DNA of 64,000 nt from Lysinibacillus sp. G4S2 (GCF_030348505.1 NZ_JAUCFJ010000002.1:2360001-2424000), one strand, 5' to 3'. Positions 26,792 through 35,949 are shown, counted from the first letter of the stretch. The notes: generated by a model not told the origin, from the sequence alone. Translations and numbers: made by a program.

Positions 26792-27628
26792 ATGACAACA
26801 TTAGATCATAAAATTGATTTTGCGGTTGTATTTTCTGTACAAAATGCCAATCCAAATGGTGATCCATTAAATGGAAATCGGCCGCGTCAAAATTACGATG
26901 GTTATGGTGAAGTATCAGATGTTTGTATTAAGCGTAAATTACGCAACCGCCTACAAGATATGGGGGAAGCAATTTTTGTACAATCTGATGATCGTAATAA
27001 TGATGGCTTTAAAAGTTTAAACGATCGTGTAGATGCGATCCCAGAGCTTAAAAAGATTAAGGCTGATAAAAAAGGCAATGCAGATGTGTATGCAACGATT
27101 GCAAGTAATACTTGGTTTGATGTACGTGCATTTGGGCAAGTATTTGCTTTTAAAGGAGATTCTTTGTCTGTCGGTGTACGTGGTCCAGTATCTATTCATC
27201 CAGCGATTAGTCTTGCTCCAATCGACATTACAAGTATTCAAATTACAAAAAGTGTAAATTCTGTGACGGGCGATAAAAAAGGCTCTGATACAATGGGTAT
27301 GAAGCATCGAGTTGATTTTGGTATCTATAAGTTTTTTGGGAGTATTAATACACAATTGGCTGAGAAAACAGGCTTTACAAATGATGATGCTGATAGATTA
27401 AAAGAAGCATTAATTACATTATTTGAAAACGATGCTTCCTCTGCTCGTCCAGAAGGATCGCTAGAAGTACATAAAGTGATTTGGTGGGAGCATAATTCAA
27501 AACTTGGCCAATACTCATCAGCTAAAGTTCACCGTTCATTAAAGGTAGAAGGGGAATCTATAGCTGATTTAACAATCTTAGTTGCGCCATTAGAAGGGCT
27601 GAAGGTAAATGAGCTGGACGGTAAGTGA
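26792..27628 (+). CDS. cas7: Cas7 (Csd2), Cascade backbone
   Basis: A 278-residue Csd2-type Cas7 that polymerises along the crRNA spacer. Hallmark N-terminus AVVFSVQNANPNGDPLNGNR and the SDVCIKRKLRNRLQ helix are present, with GMKHRVDFGIYKFFG further on. Starts 3 bases after the cas8c stop with GAGGAG upstream. Its 3' end overlaps the start of cas4 by 20 bp. Complete. Confidence 0.96.
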   Translation: MTTLDHKIDFAVVFSVQNANPNGDPLNGNRPRQNYDGYGEVSDVCIKRKLRNRLQDMGEAIFVQSDDRNNDGFKSLNDRVDAIPELKKIKADKKGNADVYATIASNTWFDVRAFGQVFAFKGDSLSVGVRGPVSIHPAISLAPIDITSIQITKSVNSVTGDKKGSDTMGMKHRVDFGIYKFFGSINTQLAEKTGFTNDDADRLKEALITLFENDASSARPEGSLEVHKVIWWEHNSKLGQYSSAKVHRSLKVEGESIADLTILVAPLEGLKVNELDGK

Positions 27629-27995
27629 TGATGTCGATTATTTAATGTTATCGGGTATTCAGCATTTTCGCTTCTGTCCACGACAATGGGCGTTAATTCA
27701 TATAGAACAGCAATGGGCAGAAAATGGTTTGACGATTGAAGGCCAACATGTTCACGAAAAAGCAGATCAACCATTTCTACGTGAAAAGCGGGGAAGTAAA
27801 TTAATTGTGAGAGCGATGCCGATTCGCTCTCGTAGTTTAAAGACAAATGGTATTTGTGATGTTGTAGAATTTCACGAACATAAAGAAGGTGTTCCTATAC
27901 ATGGCGAGACAGGCACTTATATACCAATTCCAGTGGAATACAAGCGTGGAAAACCAAAGAAGGGACAGGAGGATGGCATGGTATTAAAGAATTAG
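27609..27995 (+). pseudogene. cas4: cas4, truncated
   Basis: Only 128 residues, where Cas4 is usually about 215-220. It keeps the first Fe-S cysteine (C23 in FRFCPRQWALIHIE), D84, and the E110/K112 of the RecB-type nuclease motif (PVEYKRGKPK). After K117 the sequence becomes unrelated (KGQEDGMVLKN), so the C-terminal three cysteines are gone and the Fe-S cluster cannot form. cas1 and cas2, which normally follow, are absent. A deletion seems to have joined cas4 to the last part of the old leader. Confidence 0.9.
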
Positions 27996-28054
27996 AATGT
28001 AATAATTTTTAGCAAAAATCGTTCGAAGTTATAATTTTTTTATGGATTTTTGCA

Positions 28055-28155
28055 GTCGCTCTCTGTGTGGAGAGCGTGGATTGAAATACATCATTTGCTA
28101 AGTCTGGCCAGAAATAATGCGTGTCGCTCTCTGTATGGAGAGTGTAAATTGTAAG
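28055..28155 (+). CRISPR. CRISPR array 2, relic with two repeats and one spacer
   Basis: Repeat 1 at 28055-28087 starts GTCGCTCTCTGTGTGG and ends AGCGTGGATTGAAAT. A 35-bp spacer follows (28088-28122). Repeat 2 (28123-28155) is intact in its first half but degenerate at the 3' end (GTGTAAATTGTAAG). The bases just before repeat 1 (TTATGGATTTTTGCA) resemble the end of an I-C leader. The repeat differs from array 1 by a compensatory pair in the stem. Confidence 0.85.
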
Positions 28156-28809
28156 CCCGTACACAAAATAATGGTATAAATGAGCAGCATCTCCCGGTAC
28201 GATGAAAGTATCTACAAGAAGGAGGTGCTTTTCATTTGTCACAACAAAATTGATGATTGTCCCCGTCACGCTCCAGCCTGATGTTAACAAGTCTACTTTG
28301 AAAGTCTGTTAAATCAAGCATGAACAATCAATAACCAAAAATCTCAAATATAGGTTAGGATATTGCTGGCATATAAAACAATTTCCCCTAAAGTATTAAC
28401 GAAAAAGTGCAAATACTGAATATAAAAGTAGGGAAAGTAGTTTCAATTATTTGAAAAAATGCTTTTGAAATAAAAAGCATTGTAATAGCTGAGGAAAAAG
28501 CGATTTTTATTGCAATTTATTTATGTTGATGAAAAATGTAAAAATTCGACAAAATTGCTCGATATTTTTTACAATAGAATTACTATATGAAAAGCATTGT
28601 TATAGTAACTTCATCGGAAATTATTATAAAATAATATCAATGTTTTTTTAAATAGTTAAAATATTATTGAAATAAAGTGGATTTTGCATTGATTATTTTC
28701 TGCTATTTATCCTATAATTAGTATAAATGGTTTATGAAATCGTAGTACTAGTTTCTTGTTTGTGAAATGATCGTGAAATAATAAATTATTGATGAAATGA
28801 GGTGAAAAG
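28156..28809. other. Intergenic region after CRISPR locus
   Basis: No gene is supported. The first about 150 bp (28156-28310) is less A+T-rich and has GAAGGAGGTGCTTTTC, possibly a fragment of a lost gene; it carries no long plus-strand frame. The remainder to 28800 is very A+T-rich, with two similar AAAAGCATTGT(A/T)ATAG segments (28475 and 28590). Confidence 0.4.
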
Positions 28810-29001
28810 GTGTTTGGGCTTTCAAAAGAAGAAATTATGTTAATGCTAGAAAAAGTGGGGTTAGAAGAGAAGCAAAAAAATGCAATTGTGGACATACTAT
28901 ATCTTAACAATATGCGAATTGAGCAACAACTAGCATTTATTATCCATCTAATAATAGACGAACGCGAAAGAAATATTTCAAACAATACATATTTAAATTA
29001 G
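28810..29001 (+). CDS. Small hypothetical protein
   Basis: GTG start at 28810 preceded by GAGGTG with good spacing. The 63-residue product is helical and charged (MFGLSKEEIMLMLEKVGLEE, IEQQLAFIIHLIIDERERN), a coiled-coil-like pattern and no membrane helix. Family not recognised. The ribosome site and amphipathic regularity support it being real. Confidence 0.55.
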   Translation: MFGLSKEEIMLMLEKVGLEEKQKNAIVDILYLNNMRIEQQLAFIIHLIIDERERNISNNTYLN

Positions 29002-29121
29002 AAAATGTCGAAAGATAAGACATTTGACTTTGACACATTACATATTGTTTTGTTCATGAATTTAATAATTTCAAAATATTGTTAATATCCTTCTCTTTTT
29101 TAATTTATCTGCTATATTTAG

Positions 29122-29167
29122 AAAATCACAAGAGCTCTATATTTACAAATGCTCTTGTGATTTTTCT
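29122..29167. terminator. Bidirectional terminator
   Basis: AAAATCACAAGAGC and GCTCTTGTGATTTTT flank a 15-base loop; T-rich on both strands. Lies between converging genes. Confidence 0.8.
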
Positions 29168-29185
29168 TTTCAGGCAACCACTTAT

Positions 29186-29620
29186 TTATAATTCCTTCTT
29201 AAAACAAATAATGCGGTTAGCCTCTGTGAAGCCTAGTTTAAGATGGACGGCTAGACTTTCGAGATTTTGTAATTCACAATCGCTCGCAAATTCAATACAT
29301 CCCTTACGTTTAGCCCACTGCTCACAACTCTCGACAAGTAGCTTCGCAAAGCCTTTCTGTCGATTTTGTTCTTTTACGAAGAGTCCTTCTAAGTAGCCGA
29401 CTGGGTTTGAGTTGGTACCTTCGACATAATCTGTTCGGAGTTGACATTGTGCAAAACCGACTGCTTCATCATCCTCATAGGCAATAAAGATCGCAGCGTT
29501 TTCTGCGTTAATTAGTTGCCCCATCTCCTCGCCAAACTCTTCTAACATATGATTTGGCCAAAGTTGTAGTGCTAATAATGCTGTTGTTTGCACATCTTCC
29601 ATAACTGCTTGTTTAATCAT
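29186..29620 (-). CDS. GNAT acetyltransferase, AAC(6')-like
   Basis: A 144-residue GNAT enzyme that closely resembles aminoglycoside 6'-N-acetyltransferases: ALQLWPNHMLEEF at the start, LRTDYVEGTNSNPVGYLEGL in the middle, the acetyl-CoA loop EQNRQKGFAKLL, and the C-terminal GFTEANRIICFKKEL. The DYVEGT-PVGYLEG and EANRI motifs are specific to that group rather than to general GNATs. It may give low-level aminoglycoside resistance; activity is inferred. An AAGGAG-type site precedes the ATG. Confidence 0.85.
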   Translation of the reverse strand: MIKQAVMEDVQTTALLALQLWPNHMLEEFGEEMGQLINAENAAIFIAYEDDEAVGFAQCQLRTDYVEGTNSNPVGYLEGLFVKEQNRQKGFAKLLVESCEQWAKRKGCIEFASDCELQNLESLAVHLKLGFTEANRIICFKKEL

Positions 29621-29703
29621 ATAAAGTCTCCTTCCTTTGAAATGGTAAAAACTGAAACTTTTTATTGTTCAGAACGTAAAGATATAAGATACAAAATACA
29701 GGG

Positions 29704-30062
29704 ATGGCTAGTGCTTTGAAACAAGCGTTACTTGTACTTGATGTTCAAATTGATTACTTTAGTGATAATGACCTTATAAAAAGGGCTGAAGAACTAAAGA
29801 TCCCTATCATCTATATTAGGAATGAATTGGAGCGAACGCAATTACTTTCGAATTTTTACGAAGATTCAATGCTATAAAAGGAAGTAAAGGTGCTAAATTG
29901 GATGAACGACTAAAAAATGCTAGCTTCATAAACATCTTTAATTCTAAGTTCCCGGCAAATTTTTGAAAAGAAAAATGAAAAGGGGAAACCTGGGTGACAA
30001 TTTTACAAAAACTGATACAACACACAAAAAGGATGGCTTTGTATTACAGGGATTAAATAATA
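29704..30062 (+). pseudogene. Isochorismatase-family cysteine hydrolase, decayed
   Basis: Starts MASALKQALLVLDVQIDYF (the family's D-V-Q-N-D motif as DVQID) then an internal deletion, IPIIYIRNELERTQLLSNFY, a stop, KGAKLDERLKN and NSKFPANF followed by a stop. The last recognisable piece is THKKDGFVLQGLNN in another frame. Several stops and frameshifts make it non-functional. Confidence 0.75.
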
Positions 30063-30083
30063 CATAAAAATGGAGGTTTTATT

Positions 30084-30659
30084 ATGAAAAGATGTGAATG
30101 GGTCAAGCTAGATGAACCTTTATATGTTGAGTATCATGACAAGGAATGGGGCAAACCCGTCTATGATGATCAGCATTTATTTGAGATGCTCTGTTTAGAA
30201 GGGGCACAGGCTGGACTTAGCTGGTGGACAATCCTACAAAAGAGAGAGGGCTATCGGGCTGTTTTCGACCAATTCGATGCTTCGAAAATCGTACTCTATA
30301 CGGAGGACAAGCTACAGGAGCTTAGTCAGGATTCTCGTATCGTGCGAAATAAATTAAAAATTGCAAGTGTCGTGACGAATGCTCAAGCTTTTTTACGAAT
30401 ACAAGAGGAATATGGGTCGTTCTCTAAATATATTTGGGGCTTTGTGGATCATCAGCCTATCATCAATGAATGGTCGTCAATAGGTGATGTGCCTGCTACA
30501 ACGGAGATTAGTGAACGAATGAGTAAGCAATTAAAAAAAGATGGCTTTAAATTTGTTGGTAGTACCATTTGTTATTCATTTATGCAGGCAACAGGGATGG
30601 TTAATGATCATGTCCTAGATTGCTTTTGTCGTAGTGAGAACTTAGATGATGAAATTTGA
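30084..30659 (+). CDS. tag: DNA-3-methyladenine glycosylase I
   Basis: A 191-residue Tag enzyme that removes 3-methyladenine from alkylated DNA. The zinc site residues C4, H18 and a C-terminal His/Cys pair (NDHVLDCFC) are present, and the catalytic region LCLEGAQAGLSWWTIL contains E39. ATG follows TGGAGG. Length is standard. Monocistronic. Confidence 0.95.
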   Translation: MKRCEWVKLDEPLYVEYHDKEWGKPVYDDQHLFEMLCLEGAQAGLSWWTILQKREGYRAVFDQFDASKIVLYTEDKLQELSQDSRIVRNKLKIASVVTNAQAFLRIQEEYGSFSKYIWGFVDHQPIINEWSSIGDVPATTEISERMSKQLKKDGFKFVGSTICYSFMQATGMVNDHVLDCFCRSENLDDEI

Positions 30660-31018
30660 TGACATCGAGGCACAGTAACGATATTTGTAACAGGTGGGAT
30701 TAGACCTATGAAATCCGAACAATTATGCCGAGAAAACAATTGCTTCCAGAACTAAATGAGCGGCGTATTCATTGCGATTTTATTAACACAGTATAATCGT
30801 CTCTCGTTCACAGCTAGTAACATCAATTTAAAAGCCATAGATATAGCATCCTCAACAATAACTTGAAACAACCCAAAAAAGGTGGCGGCAATTACAGCAA
30901 CTTCATTAAGGTATGATGTCACTGCCTCTGTGTATCCGTCATGTGATTGAGGCTACGGAAGAGGGGAATGATGGAGCATCTTTTTTATTAATTGATTTCA
31001 TGAAGAGGAGGAAAGAAG
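30660..31018 (+). other. Gene-poor region with coding-like debris
   Basis: A short frame MSGVFIAILLTQYNRLSFTA ending in a stop near 30864, and an unrelated open piece PLCIRHVIEATEEGNDGASF then LLIDFMKRRKE near 30930-31020. Both look like parts of lost genes; no family is recognised. No other structure seen. Confidence 0.35.
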
Positions 31019-31066
31019 ATGAGTCGGCACGTATCAGAAAATAAAGGAATAAAGAAGGTGAAGAGA

Positions 31067-31219
31067 ATGGAAAGTAAAACAGTGGTCAAAAGTGGTATTA
31101 GCTTTGGCTCGGTATTAGCCATTACCATTTCTTGGAGTGTAAATCATTCAATATTATGGGCAATTATACATGGCTGTTTAAGTTGGTTATATGTAATTTA
31201 TTACGCAATAATAAGATAA
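31067..31219 (+). CDS. Small membrane protein
   Basis: A 50-residue protein with two hydrophobic stretches (SGISFGSVLAITISW, SILWAIIHGCLSWLYVIYYA). ATG at 31067 follows GAAGGTG. An in-frame ATG at 31019 has an even stronger GAGGAGG and would add 16 charged residues, so the start is uncertain. Function unknown. Confidence 0.6.
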   Translation: MESKTVVKSGISFGSVLAITISWSVNHSILWAIIHGCLSWLYVIYYAIIR

Positions 31220-31435
31220 ATTGTGAGTTCAAAGAAGCGGGATAGATGTGGAACCTGTCGATGTGCAATTGTTTAGAAAAAATTGCAATCTATACATACA
31301 ATAGTGAATGTATTTTCGTTCATAACTTATGGGCATTTAGCATAAATAACAAAGTGCTCTTTTTTCAAAGAAAAGCTCATATTATTAAAGGAAGTTTTAC
31401 ATTATTGCATGTATCGTAGAAGAAAGGTTGATAGG

Positions 31436-31738
31436 ATGACACATCAAGTAACCGCCACAAGCAATATTGATTTTAATGCTACAGGCGTTGATGAAATATT
31501 ACAAAATGTAGCTTTTATATTATCTACTTTCGTAATATCTTGCCCGTTATACAGAGATTTTGGTTTTAGACTAGATACTCTTACACCTTTTCAGCTTGCA
31601 AAAAGACGTAATACTGCACGTCTTATTGAAAGCATTCAACGTTTCGAGCCACGAGCCGTAGTAATAGATGTAGATTATGTTGGAGATACTTATGTAGGAA
31701 AATTAGAACCTGTTGTGAAAGTTATCGTAAATGAATAA
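31436..31738 (+). CDS. Orphan gp25/gpW-like baseplate protein
   Basis: A 100-residue protein matching the T4 gp25/lysozyme-like baseplate family: EILQNVAFILSTFVISCPLY then RDFGFRLD, and IQRFEPRAVVIDVDY. In contractile tails and injection systems this is part of the baseplate wedge. ATG at 31436 has GAAAGG upstream; an earlier ATG at 31409 is possible. No other tail gene is next to it, so it may be a domesticated or left-over phage gene. Confidence 0.7.
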   Translation: MTHQVTATSNIDFNATGVDEILQNVAFILSTFVISCPLYRDFGFRLDTLTPFQLAKRRNTARLIESIQRFEPRAVVIDVDYVGDTYVGKLEPVVKVIVNE

Positions 31739-31877
31739 AGTGAAACTTAAATCAGAGGGATTTTCTTCACCAATCGGGTTTTTACGGGGCAGTTCATGTC
31801 GCTGAATTTTGAGGTGAGATTTTCTTGCCTGTTAATGCGAGATAAACCTTTAAGTGAATTTCGTTTTATTTTACACA

Positions 31878-31912
31878 AGTTTGCCAGGCTAGTTTAATGT
31901 TAGCCTGGCAAA
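31878..31912. terminator. Strong inverted repeat after gp25-like gene
   Basis: GTTTGCCAGGCTA and TAGCCTGGCAAAT around a 9-base loop, with no long T-run on the plus strand. Probably a terminator. The rest of 31739-32419 shows nothing clear; a 63-residue frame at 32015-32206 lacks a ribosome site. Confidence 0.55.
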
Positions 31913-32419
31913 TTATAAGTAGATTAGTTGTCAATAAAAATTATAAACATTGCTTTGTACATAGATATTTATCGAACTAAATGCATTTTCGTTAGATAAC
32001 ATACAGCTCTTCTGATGGCATCAATTTTATTGCAATCAATAGTAAGAGTAGTGCGAGCAGCTTCAAGGAAGTATGCACAACAATTTTTGGGATTAAAGAA
32101 TAAGAAAATAAGACCTAAGAAACTACTGACACCTGTTAAGAAAGCATCTACTAATGTACCTGGCTCTAAACATCTTAAGAAATCACATGCGCAGCCTTTA
32201 AGCTAGAAAAAGATGCAATTTTTAGAGATGAACAAATAGACTTTCGCCTTAAAAATATTTGCTAATTAATTAGGAAGGAAATTATGAATGATTCAAGTAT
32301 CTTCAAGCATAAAAACAACATGCTTGATGTAAATTTATGTAGTATATATTACTTATCGGATAAATGGGGTTAATTCATTGATAAAGGTACTGGATTAAAA
32401 AATGGAATGGAGAGAATAT

Positions 32420-32809
32420 ATGAAAGGATTAATAAAAGGCTGTTTTATTTTATTTTCCTTGATATTAATGATTGCGGCATTGATTAAGTATAATCAACCT
32501 TCAATTGAACAATCCATTCAAAAAAATCCTGACATAAATTATGCTGAAGAAATTGGTGGAAAATTACAAAGCACGAATTTTACGCAAAAAATTATAGTGG
32601 CGTTACGAGCGGCAGGCTATTCTCCAGATAGTACGATAGGCTATTTAATCGAATCTCCAAACAATCAAGTAATGACTATACAATTACATAATTTAGATAA
32701 ATTTGATAAAAGTACAGAAAGTGAAATCCAAAATATCATTAACGTAATTGCAAAAAATAATGATCTTCATTCGTTTATCGTTGATGTCAAGCTTATTGAT
32801 GCTCAGTAA
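32420..32809 (+). CDS. Membrane-anchored hypothetical protein
   Basis: A 129-residue protein. One N-terminal transmembrane helix (ILFSLILMIAALIKY) precedes an extracytoplasmic domain of about 100 residues with no Cys. ATG at 32420 follows GGAGAG; an ATG at 32402 lies ahead of that site. Family not recognised. It is followed by an imperfect repeat of AAGTTAAAGCTT type near 32815-32870 that may act as terminator. Confidence 0.65.
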   Translation: MKGLIKGCFILFSLILMIAALIKYNQPSIEQSIQKNPDINYAEEIGGKLQSTNFTQKIIVALRAAGYSPDSTIGYLIESPNNQVMTIQLHNLDKFDKSTESEIQNIINVIAKNNDLHSFIVDVKLIDAQ

Positions 32810-32981
32810 CAAGCTTTAACTTCTTTTAGCAGGTGTCCAAACATACGCTGAAAGAAGTTAAAGCTTCTGAACGCAATTATGACGAGGTATAAGTGATTTT
32901 TTGTTTCAAGCCAAAAAATAGTTAAAGATGACTAAATGGTTACAGAAAATTTGTGTGCTATAATCAAAAAAAGAGGTGATC

Positions 32982-33605
32982 ATGCTGAGGATTTTAGTTT
33001 TAGGTGCAACTGGGCGCGTGGGAAGCCAAATTGTTTCCCTAGCGTTACGAGATGAACATATCGTTACAGCTTTAGTGCGAAATCCAAATAAGTTAAATGT
33101 AAGTAATGTGAATTTACATATTATTCAAGGTGATGTGCTGGAAAAAGAAGATATAGAAAATGCCCTGTCCAATGTAGATATTGTGATTAGTGCTTTAAAC
33201 ACGGATGGTACCAATACATTAACTAAAAGTATGCCACTGATTCTTGACGCAATGAAAAAAGTGAATGTGAAAAGAATTATAACTATTGGAACGGCAGGCA
33301 TTCTCCAAAGTCATCTGACTCCAAGTATACTACGATACCAATCGAGCGAATCAAAAAGAAAATCAACCTTTGCAGCACAAGAGCATCATAATGTCTATAA
33401 TTTATTGACGAAATCTGACGCGGATTGGACAATCGTCTGTCCTACATACTTACCGGATGGCGAATATACGGGCAACTATCGTATCGAACGAAGCTTTTTA
33501 CCTGAGAATGGGGTTGAAATATCTGTAGCAGATACGGCAGAATTTGCCTATCAACAAATTCACAGCAAAGAATATCTGAAATCGCGTGTAGGTATTGCGT
33601 ACTGA
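32982..33605 (+). CDS. NAD(P)-binding oxidoreductase, NmrA/YwnB-like
   Basis: A 207-residue atypical SDR. The Rossmann motif GATGRVGSQI is at the N-terminus, with DIVISALNTDG and a C-terminal DTAEFAYQQI. There is no classical YxxxK pair, as in NmrA-like proteins related to B. subtilis YwnB. The exact reaction is unknown. ATG at 32982 is preceded by AGAGGTGATC. Confidence 0.85.
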   Translation: MLRILVLGATGRVGSQIVSLALRDEHIVTALVRNPNKLNVSNVNLHIIQGDVLEKEDIENALSNVDIVISALNTDGTNTLTKSMPLILDAMKKVNVKRIITIGTAGILQSHLTPSILRYQSSESKRKSTFAAQEHHNVYNLLTKSDADWTIVCPTYLPDGEYTGNYRIERSFLPENGVEISVADTAEFAYQQIHSKEYLKSRVGIAY

Positions 33606-33632
33606 ATAAGTATAGCTGTTAATTTGTGAAAT

Positions 33633-34057
33633 CAGGTGTGTTGATTAACCATTTTTATCCACCCTAATTAAATTAGAAGGATCTGACTTCCGCTACGGGC
33701 TACTCGCTTTGTTGCTGTCGCTTCGCTTTCGCACAGAGCAAGGCTTCCTGCTAGCGAGCGTCGAGTAGCCCTTCACTACAAGCTCTTCATCATAACATGT
33801 GGTTGATTTCTTTGATAGAAAGGCTTGTTTTTCGATAAAAGCCCAAATAGTTTCGATAAAATGAGATTTTGTTTCGATAAAAGCTCAAATAGTTTCGATA
33901 AAGAGCGATTTTGTTTCGATAAATCTTCAAAGTATTCCTATAAAACGAACGAAAGTAGCTTTAACGATTCTGTTTTGGGGCTCGATACTAAATAGCAACA
34001 AGAAAAACCCTTTCATCGATCAATAATAAACCTATTTTTTCCTAATCAACACGCCTG
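33633..34057. mobile_element. Composite repeat element with 9-bp target duplication, copy 2
   Basis: Same ends as the copy at 20343 (AGGTGTGTTGATTA and TAATCAACACGCCT). The direct repeat TTGTGAAAT flanks it at 33624-33632 and 34058-34066. It carries extra sequence (CGCTTTGTTGCTGTCGCTTC, GCTAGCGAGCGTCGAGTAGC) absent in copy 1, then the shared GATAAA array. No coding capacity. Confidence 0.8.
33820..33960 (+). repeat. 21-bp CGATAAA array inside composite element copy 2
   Basis: Five CGATAAA units of 20-21 bp with the same tails as at 20447-20640 but lacking one duplicated pair, showing that unit number changes between copies. Confidence 0.8.
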
Positions 34058-34247
34058 TTGTGAAATATATCATAAAATGTACTTTTTAAGTTAACCGCAA
34101 TTGTGTGTTATAGATAGTGTTATATTAAAAAAAGATATGATAAAAGTGATATCTGTTTTTGGTATAGGCTCTATTTTAGTTTTATTGGTTCCTTATCTCT
34201 TTAATTATTTTTTATAGTATGTCTGTTCCCTAAAAAAGTAAGGAAAA

Positions 34248-34286
34248 AAACAAGAAGCCTTTTAATTCGAAGGCATCTTGTTTTTA
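34248..34286. terminator. Intrinsic terminator
   Basis: AACAAGAAGCCTT pairs with AAGGCATCTTGTT around 8 bases, then TTT; A-rich on the other side. Likely serves the minus-strand peptidase gene ending at 34368 and any plus-strand read-through. Confidence 0.65.
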
Positions 34287-34367
34287 ATAAAGAAGATCTT
34301 GTAACTCTAGACTAATAATATAAACCGTTATTGCGTAGCCATTTGCCTTAGAAATAGAGTAGTTAAA

Positions 34368-35219
34368 TTATTCATTTTTCATCTGCATATCGATTAATTG
34401 TTGATAAATAATATCTTGATAGTTTATGTTTCGCCATAACGTAATAACATCCAATTCTGCTAGCTCTTGAAGGTAGCTTTGTATTAACTCAAATGCGATA
34501 AAATAAGCTAAACGGTTAAAGCCAAAACGTTTACCGCCATTAATAGAGAACCATTCAATGAACACTGCTCTTGCATCGAGCGAAGTTAAATCTGTTAAAA
34601 ACGCTTCGATAATTCTTTGTTTATTATTCGTAGCAAATGTCATCCACTCTACGTCTTCTTGAAATGCAAAATATTCATCTTTTCTCGCACTTACTACCCT
34701 TGCAGAAAAATATGTTGCAATACCTTCCTGCAAAAGCCAAGTGAATGGGCTCTCCCAGTCTACTTTACCCCAATCAATACCTCTTTTTTCGGATAATAAA
34801 TGGTGTAAAGCGTGCCCAAACTCATGAGCAATAATAATTTGCAAATGGCGGTCTTGAGGGGAAAGTTTCTCTAAGCAAAATGCAATTTCTGGTATGATTT
34901 GTCGGTAAGTAAAAGCGTTACTTCCAAATAAACCTACAATCAGATGTATATCCTTTGTAAATGTGATACCGTACATTTCTTCATAGTCCCTTGCAATAGC
35001 ATTAATAAGCTCAGGCATTTTATCTTTTATTTCAATTAACGCTGAAATCTTTTCCTGGTGCTTTGGAATCGCCGTTGTCATTTTTTCATCTACATTATGG
35101 CAATGATATAGAAAGTATTCTTCAAAATGGCTTGCATGCTTTTCATAATATTCCTTTAAATAATCAATGGTAGGCAGATAGCTGTTAGTGAAATCTGTTA
35201 CTGTATCATGAATGAACAT
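34368..35219 (-). CDS. Zinc metallopeptidase-like protein (HExxH)
   Basis: A 283-residue soluble protein with HEFGHALHH (HExxH zinc site) and, about 35 residues later, LLQEGIATYFSA, where the Glu is a suitable third ligand (gluzincin type). It resembles DUF2268-like or aminopeptidase-type proteins of Bacilli. No signal peptide, so it is probably cytoplasmic. Its 5' end is 21 bp from the downstream end of the lipoprotein gene, so the two may be co-transcribed. Confidence 0.75.
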   Translation of the reverse strand: MFIHDTVTDFTNSYLPTIDYLKEYYEKHASHFEEYFLYHCHNVDEKMTTAIPKHQEKISALIEIKDKMPELINAIARDYEEMYGITFTKDIHLIVGLFGSNAFTYRQIIPEIAFCLEKLSPQDRHLQIIIAHEFGHALHHLLSEKRGIDWGKVDWESPFTWLLQEGIATYFSARVVSARKDEYFAFQEDVEWMTFATNNKQRIIEAFLTDLTSLDARAVFIEWFSINGGKRFGFNRLAYFIAFELIQSYLQELAELDVITLWRNINYQDIIYQQLIDMQMKNE

Positions 35220-35240
35220 GTCCGTCTCCCTTCTAGTAAA

Positions 35241-35621
35241 TCAGCCTTCAGATAGAACTAAATAACGCTTAACAACGTTATCATTTTTCACGATTAAAAT
35301 ATCATCACGTTCTTTTACTGAATAAATCTTTGCCCCGATTGGTAAATGGTTTGCAGCACCATTTTTAAAATCTTCTGCTTTAGTGGCATTGAATTTTATC
35401 TCACCAAGATGTTGATCTTCATTGAGTTCAAGCTCATCAATCCATTCTATATTGGTATTGAAAATATTACCTTCCCATTGAAAAATATCTGCTCGGTCGT
35501 CCAATCTTAAAACTTCGGCTGCATCAGGTTTTTCAAAAGTAAAAGTATCTACTGTGACTGCTTCATTACAACCAACTATAAATAAATTAAACAATAACAC
35601 AAATAATAAAGAGTTTTTCAT
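35241..35621 (-). CDS. Small lipoprotein
   Basis: A 126-residue protein with a signal peptide and lipobox (LFIVGC), so it should be anchored outside the membrane. The remaining domain is acidic, with WEGNIFNTNIEWIDELEL and YSVKERDDILIVKNDN. Family not recognised. ATG at 35621 follows AGGTGG; a TTG six bases earlier is too close to the site. Confidence 0.75.
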   Translation of the reverse strand: MKNSLLFVLLFNLFIVGCNEAVTVDTFTFEKPDAAEVLRLDDRADIFQWEGNIFNTNIEWIDELELNEDQHLGEIKFNATKAEDFKNGAANHLPIGAKIYSVKERDDILIVKNDNVVKRYLVLSEG

Positions 35622-35727
35622 CTTCAAAATACCACCTAGACAATTTTATAAAATTAATCAAAGTCAATTAACAGCCAAGTTAAAACCAAGTCTGTTAGTG
35701 ATTTTTCCGTTACACAATTTCTCATAG

Positions 35728-35949
35728 CTAAAAATATAAATTATTGAGTATCCATCCGGCTATCCCACCTATGATACCTACAATAATTAAGGTTAGACCA
35801 TGTTTTTCGGCATGATAATCACTTTTTAAAACGATGCCTATACAAACGGCTATAATACCGCGAAACAGTTGAAAAAAGACAAATGCAAACAATGCATTAA
35901 TCCAACCAATTGTTATTAGTAAAGACTTGCAATTTTTTACATTTTCCAT
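35728..35949 (-). CDS. Small membrane protein
   Basis: A 73-residue protein with two hydrophobic segments (LLITIGWINALFAFVFFQLF, LTLIIVGIIGGIAGWIL). The ATG at 35949 has AAGAGGAA upstream; a longer frame to 36081 has no site. Function unknown. Confidence 0.65.
   Translation of the reverse strand: MENVKNCKSLLITIGWINALFAFVFFQLFRGIIAVCIGIVLKSDYHAEKHGLTLIIVGIIGGIAGWILNNLYF

Noticed and set aside
28009-28290. 93-residue minus-strand frame over CRISPR array 2
   Set aside because: Crosses the repeats and leader end; not a gene.
32015-32206. 63-residue basic frame (ASILLQSIVRVVRAASRKYA)
   Set aside because: No ribosome site upstream and no recognised family; might be a relic but not supported.
34137-34217. 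26-codon hydrophobic frame (MIKVISVFGIGSILVLLV)
   Set aside because: Too short and no ribosome site; could be a small membrane peptide, but evidence is insufficient.
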